Assembly: GCA_947589595.1 (NCBI GenBank)
Contig: CANQBV010000012.1
Location: forward strand, 1-46,765
Direction of reading: 5' to 3'
Source of the DNA: an uncultured Clostridia bacterium
GTDB lineage: Bacteria > Bacillota > Clostridia > Oscillospirales > SIG627
DNA: 46,765 nucleotides
A program made the translations under genes and the position numbers. A model generated the notes under the pieces. That model did no database searches, had not been told where the DNA came from, and saw only the letters and a list, made by a program, of their open reading frames with translations. The first letter of the stretch is position 1; each line of letters begins with the position of its first letter. This document shows, piece after piece, positions 36,456 through 43,514 of the stretch.

Positions 36456-37973
36456 ATGGAACCAATCAAAATCGGATGGGCAAAGCGGGAAATTTCTACC
36501 GACAAGCCGGTGTCGATTCCCGGACAGATGTATATGCGCATCTCCGAAGGCATCCACGACCCGCTCTATGTGACCGCGCTGTGCGTGGACGGCGGCGAGG
36601 GACAGGACGCCGTGATTTTCTGCACCTGCGACGTGGTGGTGCTGCGCGGTAATGTAATTGCCATCACGCTGGACAAGGTGCACGCCAAAAATCCGGAAAT
36701 TCCGACGGACAATATCATCATGGGCGCGACGCACTCGCACTCGGCCGGCTGTATTGCCGACACGCCCGCCAAATCGCCGGACGGCGCGGAAATTTACCCC
36801 GGCGCCAAATACCGTGAATTCTTTACCGACATGGCGGCCGAGGCCATTTGCGAAGCCTGGGAGACCCGCAAAAAAGGCGGTTTTGCCTTTGGGTACGGCT
36901 ACGCCGTGGTCGCTCATTCCCGCCGCGTGGTTTACCTGGACGACGTTTCCCTGCGCGGGGAGGCCAACCCCGTGGCTCCGAACGGGCACGGCGTGATGTA
37001 CGGCAACACGAACGACGACAAGTTTTCCCACTACGAGGCGGGCGCCGACCACTACCTGAACGCGCTCTACACCTTCGATGAAAACAAAAAGCTGACGGGG
37101 ATGATCATCAACGTTCCCTGCCCCAGCCAGATCAGCGAGCACTTTACCAAGCTTTCCGCCGACTACTGGAACGAAGTGCGCGAGGGCGTGAAAAAGGAAT
37201 TCGGCGAAGACGTTTTCGTTTTGCCGCAGTGCGCGTGCGCAGGCGATCTTTCGCCGAGAACGCTGCACTACAAACAGGCGCAGGCCCGGAGAATGGCGCT
37301 GAAATACAACCTGCCCTACGATCTCAAAAAAGCAAAACAGGGCACGCAGGATCTTTATAACAAATGTATGTCCGAGCGCTACGACATTGCCGAACGGATC
37401 CTTTGCGCGCTGAAAGAAATCTATTCCTGGGCGAAAAAAGAGATCTACACCGAAGCGCCGGTGCAGCACGTTAATGAAGTGATAGCCCTCGAGCGCCGCT
37501 TCATTACCGACGAAGAAAAAGAGTGGTGCGAAGCGAATATCAAAGCCATGGAGGACAAGATCCCCGAAAACGGCACGCCGGAGGAGATCCGCGTGGCGAA
37601 ATCCCGCTACAACTCCATTAAGAGCCGCAACACCCGCGCGATCGGTCGCTGGGAGCTGCAGAAGACCGATCCGACCCTGCCGATGAAAATGCACGTGCTG
37701 CGCATTGGCGACGTGGCGTTTGCCACCAACCGCTTTGAGCTTTATATGGACTTCATGCATCGCATTCAGGCCAGAAGTCCGTTTTTGCAGACCTTTTTGA
37801 TTCAGCTTGCCGGCGACGAGGGCGGTAACTACCTTGCCACCGAGCGCGGCAAGGCCAACAAGGGCTACAGCGCTTCTCTGTTCTGCAACGTGGTTTCCCC
37901 CACGGGCGGCCAGCAGATCGTTGACGAAACGGTACGGGTTCTGAAAAAATTCAAAGAATCCGATCCTCAGTAA
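36456..37973 (+). CDS. Neutral/alkaline ceramidase-like protein
   Basis: 505 residues, no signal peptide, so probably cytoplasmic. The N-terminal half follows the order of bacterial neutral/alkaline ceramidase N-terminal domains: IGWAKREIS opening, DPLYVTALCVDGG, DVVVLRG, then the zinc-ligand type block MGATHSHSAGC (THTHSG in true ceramidases). Later segments include NVPCPSQISEH, LPQCACAGDLSP and GDEGGNYLATERG, which recalls the YLPTE motif. Sequence agreement outside these blocks is weak, and such distant relatives are often annotated only as hypothetical. Amide hydrolysis is therefore an inference and the substrate is unknown. It has its own promoter and terminator and no functional neighbours. 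Confidence 0.6.
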   Translation: MEPIKIGWAKREISTDKPVSIPGQMYMRISEGIHDPLYVTALCVDGGEGQDAVIFCTCDVVVLRGNVIAITLDKVHAKNPEIPTDNIIMGATHSHSAGCIADTPAKSPDGAEIYPGAKYREFFTDMAAEAICEAWETRKKGGFAFGYGYAVVAHSRRVVYLDDVSLRGEANPVAPNGHGVMYGNTNDDKFSHYEAGADHYLNALYTFDENKKLTGMIINVPCPSQISEHFTKLSADYWNEVREGVKKEFGEDVFVLPQCACAGDLSPRTLHYKQAQARRMALKYNLPYDLKKAKQGTQDLYNKCMSERYDIAERILCALKEIYSWAKKEIYTEAPVQHVNEVIALERRFITDEEKEWCEANIKAMEDKIPENGTPEEIRVAKSRYNSIKSRNTRAIGRWELQKTDPTLPMKMHVLRIGDVAFATNRFELYMDFMHRIQARSPFLQTFLIQLAGDEGGNYLATERGKANKGYSASLFCNVVSPTGGQQIVDETVRVLKKFKESDPQ

Positions 37974-37984
37974 CGCTCCAAACC

Positions 37985-38021
37985 AAAAGCAGTTCGGATC
38001 TTTTCGATCCGAACTGCTTTT
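37985..38021. terminator. Bidirectional terminator between the ceramidase-like gene and sigF
   Basis: A perfect 16-bp stem AAAAGCAGTTCGGATC/GATCCGAACTGCTTTT around TTTTC. The sigF stop codon overlaps its last bases. Confidence 0.88.
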
Positions 38022-38736
38022 ACGTAACGGCGAAAAAGGCGCGCAGCTTCTGGAGGATCTTTTTCTCCTCGCGGGAAACCTTGACCTGCGTTACCCCCAG
38101 GATGCGCGCGGTTTGTTCCTGGGTCAAATATTTTTCATAGCGCAGCGTAATCAGCTTTCGCTCCTCCGGCAAAAGGGTATCCAGCGCTTCCTTCAGCGCC
38201 AGGCGCGTGACCTCATCCTCGATCGGGTCGTTGCCAATGATATTTTCGGGCGAAAAGCCGGTTTCTTCATCTTTTTCATAGAGTGAGATCTGCGGGCGGG
38301 AGGCTTCCATGGCGAAGACCATTTCCTCCTCGCCCAAACCCAGCGCGGCGCCGATCTCCTGCAAGGTAGGGGCGGCGCCGTGTTTTTTTTCGTATTCCTC
38401 GCTGAAACGGAAAATATCCGCCGCCTGTTTTTTGGCCTCGCGGGAAATTTTGATCCAACCGTCGTCTCGCAGAAAGCGCTTGATTTCCCCGTAGATCAGC
38501 GGCACGGCATAGGTCGTGAAGCGACAGTTTTTTTCCGCTTCAAAGCCATATACGGCTTTGATCATACCGATCGTGCCGAGCTGCATCAGATCTTCAAATT
38601 CGCAGCCCCGCCCCACAAAGCGCGCCGCAATGCTTTTGACCAGGCCCAAATTGGTGGAGACGATTTGCTCCAGAGCGCCTTTGTCGCCGTTCTTGGCGCG
38701 GGAAAGGGTTTCGGAATCGTTGACGTACGGGGTCAT
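38020..38736 (-). CDS. sigF: RNA polymerase sigma factor SigF (forespore)
   Basis: Early forespore sigma factor. 238 residues of the sigma-70 sporulation group: region 2 with GCEFEDLMQLGTIGMIKAVYGFE and RFTTYAVPLIYGEIKRFLRDD, region 3 around LQEIGAALGLGEEEM, and region 4 with LPEERKLITLRYEKYLTQEQTARILGVTQVKVSR. The position after spoIIAA and spoIIAB, overlapping spoIIAB by four bases, identifies it as SigF rather than SigG. No spoVA or other sigF-linked gene follows; a terminator closes the operon. Confidence 0.95.
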   Translation of the reverse strand: MTPYVNDSETLSRAKNGDKGALEQIVSTNLGLVKSIAARFVGRGCEFEDLMQLGTIGMIKAVYGFEAEKNCRFTTYAVPLIYGEIKRFLRDDGWIKISREAKKQAADIFRFSEEYEKKHGAAPTLQEIGAALGLGEEEMVFAMEASRPQISLYEKDEETGFSPENIIGNDPIEDEVTRLALKEALDTLLPEERKLITLRYEKYLTQEQTARILGVTQVKVSREEKKILQKLRAFFAVT

Positions 38737-39167
38737 AAAAGCTTTTTCTTCATGGTCACGCGCGTGCCTTTGGGAGAGGAAGTAAGGCGGAGCGAATCCG
38801 AAAAGGCGTCCATGATCGGCAGACCCATGCCGCTACGTTCCCCCTCGGCGTCGGTAGTAAAAAAGGGCTGCATGGCTTCTTCGATATCCGGAATCCCGCA
38901 GCCGCGGTCTGTAACGGTGATGATCAGCGTTTTATCGCTGTAATATTTCAGTTCCAGAAAGACAAGGCTGCTTTCCGCATCCCGGCCCCGGTAGCCGTGC
39001 ACGATAGCGTTGGTCACCGCCTCGCTGACCACAGTTTTGATATCCGCTAAAAGCGAAGGCGTCACACCCAGGTTCCGTACGAAGCCGGCGGTGAAAATGC
39101 GGGCAAAGCTTTCGTTTTCCGAAAGCGCTAAAAATTGTGTTTTGGCTTTGTTTTTCAGTGTTTTCAT
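38733..39167 (-). CDS. spoIIAB: Anti-sigma F factor and SpoIIAA kinase
   Basis: Binds SigF and phosphorylates SpoIIAA. 144 residues of the GHKL ATPase/kinase fold: VVSEAVTNAIVHGY (N box), TVTDRGCGIPDIEEA (G1), SGMGLPIMDAF (G2). Between spoIIAA and sigF in the conserved order. Confidence 0.95.
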   Translation of the reverse strand: MKTLKNKAKTQFLALSENESFARIFTAGFVRNLGVTPSLLADIKTVVSEAVTNAIVHGYRGRDAESSLVFLELKYYSDKTLIITVTDRGCGIPDIEEAMQPFFTTDAEGERSGMGLPIMDAFSDSLRLTSSPKGTRVTMKKKLL

Positions 39168-39176
39168 TTCTTTTCC

Positions 39177-39488
39177 TCACAGTATTCTGATATCCAGCAT
39201 TTTTTCCACGCCCGCCAGGCGAAGAATTTTGATCACCGGCGGCCGGGGATTGACCAGTACAAAGCCAATCTGGGCTTCGGTACATTTTCTCAGGCGTCCC
39301 AAGATCAGTCCTAAGCCGGAGGAATCCATAAAATCGGTCTCCGAAAGATCCAAAATTAGTCGTTTCGGTTTGTTCGTCACAAGCCCCGCGTCGATCTCCT
39401 CCCGGATCCCGAGAGTGGTGTGGTGATCGATATCGCCCGAAATGCGCACAATATATTCGCCGTTTTTAAAGGCGCTTTGCGTTTTCAT
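39177..39488 (-). CDS. spoIIAA: Anti-anti-sigma F factor
   Basis: STAS-domain protein that frees SigF from SpoIIAB when unphosphorylated. 103 residues. The phosphorylation loop is DFMDSSGLGLILGR, the serine pair at residues 56-57. First gene of the spoIIA operon, nine bases before spoIIAB. AAGGGAAAGGAAG precedes the ATG. I found no convincing sigma-H promoter upstream. Confidence 0.95.
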   Translation of the reverse strand: MKTQSAFKNGEYIVRISGDIDHHTTLGIREEIDAGLVTNKPKRLILDLSETDFMDSSGLGLILGRLRKCTEAQIGFVLVNPRPPVIKILRLAGVEKMLDIRIL

Positions 39489-39569
39489 AAAAAACTTCCT
39501 TTCCCTTCAACTTTGCCTTTAGCATAGCAAGGGAAAACTGCAAAATTTGTCGCATTCGGGAAAAGAAAA

Positions 39570-39598
39570 TTGACTTTTTTCGTCCTTACAAGTATAAT
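39570..39598 (+). promoter_or_regulatory. Sigma-A promoter of the exonuclease III gene
   Basis: TTGACT (39570-39575), 17-base spacer, TATAAT (39593-39598). Confidence 0.85.
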
Positions 39599-39631
39599 TT
39601 GTATAGAATTCAAAAAAAGGGGGAAAAGCCC

Positions 39632-40384
39632 ATGAAACTGATTTCCTGGAACGTCAACGGACTGCGCGCTTGTATTCAAAAAGGCTTTTGGGATTTTTTT
39701 AAAGAGTCAAACGCCGATCTTTTTTCCATACAGGAAAGTAAAATGCAGGAGGGGCAGGCGGACGTACTTTCACCCGGGTATCACCAGTTTTGGAACTCTG
39801 CCGAAAAAAAGGGCTATTCCGGAACCATTATTTTCTCGAAAAAAGAACCGCAGAACGTCTTTTACGGGATCGACGGCAAATACAGCGAGGAAGGGCGCCT
39901 GGTGACTCTGGAATTCCCGGAATTTTACCTGGTCAATTCCTATACCCCCAACGCCCAGCCGGAGCTCAAGCGCCTTTCCTACCGCATGAAATATGAAGAC
40001 GACCTGCGCGCCTACCTTTGCGCCCTCAAAGAAAAAAAGGGCGTGGTGCTGTGCGGCGATTTGAACGTGGCGCACCAGGAGATCGATTTGAAAAACCCGA
40101 AAACCAACGTCGGCAACCCCGGCTTTTCCTATGAGGAACGCGGAAAATTCACCGAGCTTCTGGAAGCGGGTTTTGTGGATTCGTACCGTTATTTTTACCC
40201 CGAAAAAACCGACGCCTATACCTGGTGGAGCTACCGCATGAACGCCCGCGCCCGGAATATCGGGTGGCGCATTGATTATTTTGTGGTATCCGAAAATATA
40301 AAAAACGCCCTGAAGGACAGCAAAATTTTCCCGGAGATCCTGGGAAGCGATCACTGTCCGATCGGGCTGGAATTAGAATTTTGA
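39632..40384 (+). CDS. xth: Exodeoxyribonuclease III / AP endonuclease
   Basis: Base-excision repair nuclease. 250 residues of the ExoA/XthA family: MKLISWNVNGLRACIQKGF, FSIQESKM (metal-binding Glu), CGDLNVAHQEIDL, and the terminal GSDHCPIGLEL with the catalytic Asp-His. The ATG at 39632 matches the family start and has AAAAGGGGGAAAA upstream; the in-frame codon at 39599 overlaps the promoter. The ABC transporter gene begins just after its stop. Confidence 0.95.
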   Translation: MKLISWNVNGLRACIQKGFWDFFKESNADLFSIQESKMQEGQADVLSPGYHQFWNSAEKKGYSGTIIFSKKEPQNVFYGIDGKYSEEGRLVTLEFPEFYLVNSYTPNAQPELKRLSYRMKYEDDLRAYLCALKEKKGVVLCGDLNVAHQEIDLKNPKTNVGNPGFSYEERGKFTELLEAGFVDSYRYFYPEKTDAYTWWSYRMNARARNIGWRIDYFVVSENIKNALKDSKIFPEILGSDHCPIGLELEF

Positions 40385-40386
40385 AT

Positions 40387-41091
40387 ATGGATGAAATTCT
40401 GTCTGTCACTTCCCTTTCCTTTTCCTACGGAAAAAAGGAAGTGCTGCAAAAGCTTTCCCTTTCGCTGCGGCGGGGCGAAATTTACGGCCTTGCCGGAAAA
40501 AACGGCAGCGGCAAAAGCACGCTGATCCGTCTGCTTCTGGGGCTGCACACACCGCCGGCGGGCGCGGTTTTTGTTGCCGGAGCCGACCTGTGTACAGAGC
40601 GTGAAAAAGCCCTGGAACAAATTGCCGGAATGCCGGAGGAAGCGCTGTTTTACCCGCACCTGACAGGAGCGGAAAACCTGACTTTGGCAGCCGCGCTTTA
40701 CGGCAAAGACGAATCTTCGCTTGCCCGCGCAAAAAAAATCTGCGGGCTGGGAAAGGAACTGGAACGGAAAACCCGGCGCTATTCCTTTGGCATGAAAAAA
40801 CGCCTGGGGATCGCCATGACCCTGCTGAAAGCGCCCTCGGTGCTTGTTTTGGACGAGCCCATGCAGGGACTGGATCCCGAGGGAATCCTGACGCTGCGCG
40901 AGCTGCTTTTAGCGGAAAAAGCAAAGGACAGCGCGGTTTTCCTGGCCGGGCACTCACTGCGTGAAATGGAGCTTTTTTGCGACCGGATCGGCTTTTTGCA
41001 CGAGGGAAAGCTTGCCCGGGAATGGAAAAAAGGCGAAGATAAATCGCCGGAAGAGCTTTTTCTTACGGTGATACGGGGGAAGGAAGGATGA
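40387..41091 (+). CDS. ABC transporter ATP-binding protein
   Basis: 234 residues. Walker A GKNGSGKST (37-45), a divergent signature YSFGMKKRLGIAMTLL, Walker B VLVLDEPMQGLDP, and the H-loop FLAGHSL. The signature variant is common in ABC-2-type exporters (bacteriocin, Na+ or lipid export families). It begins two bases behind the exonuclease III stop with only a weak ribosome site, and overlaps its permease by ATGA. The substrate cannot be predicted from these sequences. Confidence 0.92.
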   Translation: MDEILSVTSLSFSYGKKEVLQKLSLSLRRGEIYGLAGKNGSGKSTLIRLLLGLHTPPAGAVFVAGADLCTEREKALEQIAGMPEEALFYPHLTGAENLTLAAALYGKDESSLARAKKICGLGKELERKTRRYSFGMKKRLGIAMTLLKAPSVLVLDEPMQGLDPEGILTLRELLLAEKAKDSAVFLAGHSLREMELFCDRIGFLHEGKLAREWKKGEDKSPEELFLTVIRGKEG

Positions 41092-42554
41092 AGGCGCGTC
41101 TTTTTTCTCTGGAATGGCAGAAGCTGCGGCGGCGACAGGGACTTTTGCTGCTGTTTTTCTTTTTTCTTTTTGCCGCGCCGCTGACCACGATCGTGCTGCG
41201 CGCGGCGGCGATTCCCGATTCCGCGCCGCCTTCCACGCAGCTTTCGGAAGAAGACCGGCAAGACCTGGAGGAAATGTACCAATCCTCCTATCGCAAACAA
41301 ATTTCGCTGGAGCGGCGGCTTTTGGAGGAAAACGCGGACGATAGCCTGTACGACCAGATCTACTGGGCGCGGCAGGAGGTTTTGTTTTTTGAAGCGGCGC
41401 TGGTTTACGAGCTGCCGATTTGGGATTTTTCCTATCTTTCCGAAACCGCTTCCGTCTATGCCTGGAACCGGGTAAATCTCTCGCTGTATGAAGAAGCAAG
41501 CGACTCCGAAAGCTTAGCGGAAAAAGAACGCCTGCTGGCGGAAAATGAGCAGTATTTGGAAATCATGCAGAAGAAAGATTACGGTCTGTATTTGGATTTT
41601 CAGAAGGAAAAGGTCGAAGCTGACAGCGACCTCTCCTCTCAGGAAAAAGAGTGGGAGCTGGAAAGGCTTGCCTATTTGGCGCAGTACGATCCGCAGGGCG
41701 CGGGGATCCACTTTGCTCTCCAGAACACGCTGAATGAAAAGGAGCGGATTGAAAAAAGCCTGGCTTCCGGTGCGGATTTTTACCACGATACGACCGGTTC
41801 CACGCCCCTTAACGAAAAGACGGAAGCGCTTTTGCAAAAGCGCTCTCTGATTTTAAAAACGCAGCTTGCAAACGGGCTTGTTGATTTTTCCTATTTTGGA
41901 AATCGCAGTGTGCGGCTGCCGGCGCAATCGGCGGAGTTTTTCCTTTTGCTGTTTTTGGTGGTTTTCCTATATTCTCTGTTTGCCGAAGAGCTCCAAAGCG
42001 GCAGTATTGGCTTTTTGTTTTCCGCTCCTGTACCCAAAAAAGCCGTTTTTTCTGCCAAAGTCCGGGTTTTATTGTGTGCGCTGGCTGGCTGTTTCCTATT
42101 GCTCTATGCGGAGCTGCTTTTGGGGACGGTGCTGGCGTTTCCGAAAAGTACGGTTTCCTTTGTGGTTTTTTGGGGCGAGATCCGAATCCTGCCCTTTGCG
42201 CTCTATTGCGCGCTCTCCCTTTTGAGCCGTTTTTTGGTAGTGTTCTTTTTGGCGGCTCTGGCGCTGCTTTTCTCTATCTGGATTCCGAAAAAGCCACTGG
42301 GGCTGATCGTACCGCCGGTTCTGTATCTGGCTTCTCCGGTTATTTTGACCGGGCTCGAGCTTGGCTCTTTTTCGGAAAAGTGGACTCTGCTTTTACCGTT
42401 TCCGCACTTTTCTCTTTCCCATGCGCTTTTTCCCACAGCGCTGGAAGAAATGACCGGGTCCGCTCTTTTTTCTCTGGGGTATTTACTGCTTTTCGCGCTG
42501 CTCTTTTCTTTGACCGCCCGCGTGCTCTTTTGCCGGAAGCAATATTATAAATAG
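41088..42554 (+). CDS. ABC-2 type permease
   Basis: 488 residues, partner of the preceding ATPase. One membrane segment near the N-terminus (LLLLFFFFLFAAPLTTIVL) is followed by a long hydrophilic, coiled-coil-like stretch (about residues 40-280, rich in Glu and Leu), then five hydrophobic segments in the last 200 residues (FFLLLFLVVFLYSLF, LLCALAGCFLLLYAELL, FLVVFFLAALALLFSI, LIVPPVLYLASPVIL, LGYLLLFALLFSLTARVLF). The layout is that of ABC-2 exporters with a large external loop. It is followed by about 230 bases without a recognisable gene. Confidence 0.85.
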   Translation: MKARLFSLEWQKLRRRQGLLLLFFFFLFAAPLTTIVLRAAAIPDSAPPSTQLSEEDRQDLEEMYQSSYRKQISLERRLLEENADDSLYDQIYWARQEVLFFEAALVYELPIWDFSYLSETASVYAWNRVNLSLYEEASDSESLAEKERLLAENEQYLEIMQKKDYGLYLDFQKEKVEADSDLSSQEKEWELERLAYLAQYDPQGAGIHFALQNTLNEKERIEKSLASGADFYHDTTGSTPLNEKTEALLQKRSLILKTQLANGLVDFSYFGNRSVRLPAQSAEFFLLLFLVVFLYSLFAEELQSGSIGFLFSAPVPKKAVFSAKVRVLLCALAGCFLLLYAELLLGTVLAFPKSTVSFVVFWGEIRILPFALYCALSLLSRFLVVFFLAALALLFSIWIPKKPLGLIVPPVLYLASPVILTGLELGSFSEKWTLLLPFPHFSLSHALFPTALEEMTGSALFSLGYLLLFALLFSLTARVLFCRKQYYK

Positions 42555-42784
42555 GAATGTGGGACGCTGCCCCCACTTAAAAAAAGTTCCTTGAACATTC
42601 TCAAAACCTTCCGAACAAAAATGAAAGAAGCGATCGGTCCCCCATGATTTCTTCCTTTCCTTTTGAAAGCTTTGGAAGATCAAGGAAGCTTTTCCCGAAA
42701 AGTTTCCTCGCAGGACACGGGGCGGAGCCACGCAAAAAAGCTTGCAGAAATAAAAAAAAGAACAAAAAAATTTCAAAAAACCTA
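42555..42784. other. Intergenic stretch without a recognised gene
   Basis: Apart from one 11-bp hairpin (arms 42683-42693 and 42698-42708, one G-U pair, no T run), I see no gene, tRNA or terminator here. The open frames crossing it lack ribosome sites and family features. Confidence 0.6.
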
Positions 42785-42813
42785 TTGACAAACCGAAATC
42801 AAATGAGTATAAT
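42785..42813 (+). promoter_or_regulatory. Sigma-A promoter of the feo operon
   Basis: TTGACA (42785-42790), 17-base spacer, TATAAT (42808-42813): full consensus. The first iron-box palindrome covers the expected transcription start. Confidence 0.9.
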
Positions 42814-42820
42814 ACTATTT

Positions 42821-42905
42821 GGTTAGCGAGGGCTAACTTATATTTCAAGTTATTGGTTAGCTGCCACTAACTTACATTTTGAGTCACCGGTTAGCTGGCA
42901 CTAAC
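42821..42905 (+). promoter_or_regulatory. Three DtxR-like operators in a 34-bp tandem array
   Basis: Dyads at 42822-42837 (GTTAGC-gagg-GCTAAC, perfect), 42856-42871 and 42890-42905 (GTTAGC-4-ACTAAC, one mismatch each). Half sites match the core of DtxR/IdeR boxes (GTTAG...CTAAC). The centres are exactly 34 bp apart. The two 17-bp spacers between them agree at 11 positions and differ only by transitions, so the array probably arose by tandem duplication. Binding of an iron-loaded repressor here would block the promoter. Confidence 0.75.
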
Positions 42906-42937
42906 TATATATCGTATCCGTGAAAGGAGGGTCAAAA

Positions 42938-43150
42938 ATGATGCCGCTTACATTTGCAGAAGTCGGCGAAGAGAATATCATCCGGAAAATCGGCGGGAAA
43001 CAAGAGGTCAAAGCCCATCTTGAAAACCTTGGCTTTGTCGTGGGAGGCGTTGTCACAATCATTAACACCATTGGCGGAAATGTAATTGTAAATATCAAGG
43101 AATCGCGCATTGCAATCAGTAAAGAACTGGCGCAGAAAATTATGATCTGA
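42938..43150 (+). CDS. feoA: FeoA family protein (first copy)
   Basis: 70-residue SH3-like ferrous-iron transport accessory: MPLTFAEVGEENIIRKIGG, HLENLGFVVGGVVTIINTIGGNVIVNI, RIAISKELAQKI. AAAGGAGGG stands before the ATG. FeoA proteins act on FeoB's cytoplasmic side. This copy is the divergent one of two in the operon, lacking the usual LxxMGL core that the second copy has. Confidence 0.9.
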   Translation: MMPLTFAEVGEENIIRKIGGKQEVKAHLENLGFVVGGVVTIINTIGGNVIVNIKESRIAISKELAQKIMI

Positions 43151-43203
43151 TTTTCTGTGGCTGTTGCACTTAAAAAAATCAAATTTCAAGGAGGGAAACA
43201 GAA

Positions 43204-43425
43204 ATGAAGACCCTGCGGCAGACAAATATCGGCGATACGGTCAAGGTTGTAAAGCTCCACGGCGAAGGAGCTGTCAAGCGGCGTATCATGGATATGGGGC
43301 TGACAAAAGGCGTAGAGGTACAGATCCGTAAGGTTGCGCCTCTCGGCGATCCGATTGAAGTGACTGTTCGTGGCTATGAGCTGTCACTTCGCAAAGCGGA
43401 TGCGGAAATGATCGAAGTCGAGTAA
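43204..43425 (+). CDS. feoA: FeoA family protein (second copy)
   Basis: 73 residues with the more typical FeoA sequence: GDTVKVVKLHGEGAVKRRIMDMGLTKGVEVQIRKVAPLGDPIEV-type fold (residues 10-53) and LSLRKADAEMIEV at the end. AAGGAGGG precedes the ATG. It lies 53 bases behind the first copy and 89 bases before feoB, with a fourth iron box between. Confidence 0.93.
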   Translation: MKTLRQTNIGDTVKVVKLHGEGAVKRRIMDMGLTKGVEVQIRKVAPLGDPIEVTVRGYELSLRKADAEMIEVE

Positions 43426-43465
43426 AAAAAGCAAATGATCTTCGGGGAGAACGCTCCCCTATTAT

Positions 43466-43494
43466 TTGACATCGCAGTTAGCATACGCTAATCA
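43466..43494 (+). promoter_or_regulatory. Possible second promoter with a fourth iron box before feoB
   Basis: TTGACA (43466-43471), 17-base spacer and TAATCA (43489-43494). The spacer and -10 are occupied by GTTAGC-atac-GCTAAT (43477-43492), the same operator type as upstream of feoA. This suggests an internal, separately repressed feoB promoter. Confidence 0.55.
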
Positions 43495-43514
43495 AGAAAG
43501 AGAGGAACAAACCC

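Noticed and set aside
36294-37760. 488-codon minus-strand frame opposite the ceramidase-like gene
   Set aside because: It is a shadow caused by codon bias. The plus strand has promoter, ribosome site, recognisable motifs and terminator.
39489-39569. Sigma-H promoter for the spoIIA operon
   Set aside because: A GAAT element is present on the minus strand, but no AGGA-type -35 stands at the required distance.
42821-42905. CRISPR-like array of three short repeats
   Set aside because: Repeats are palindromic operators of 16-17 bp, the spacers are related to each other, and there are no cas genes; the position over a promoter fits repressor sites.
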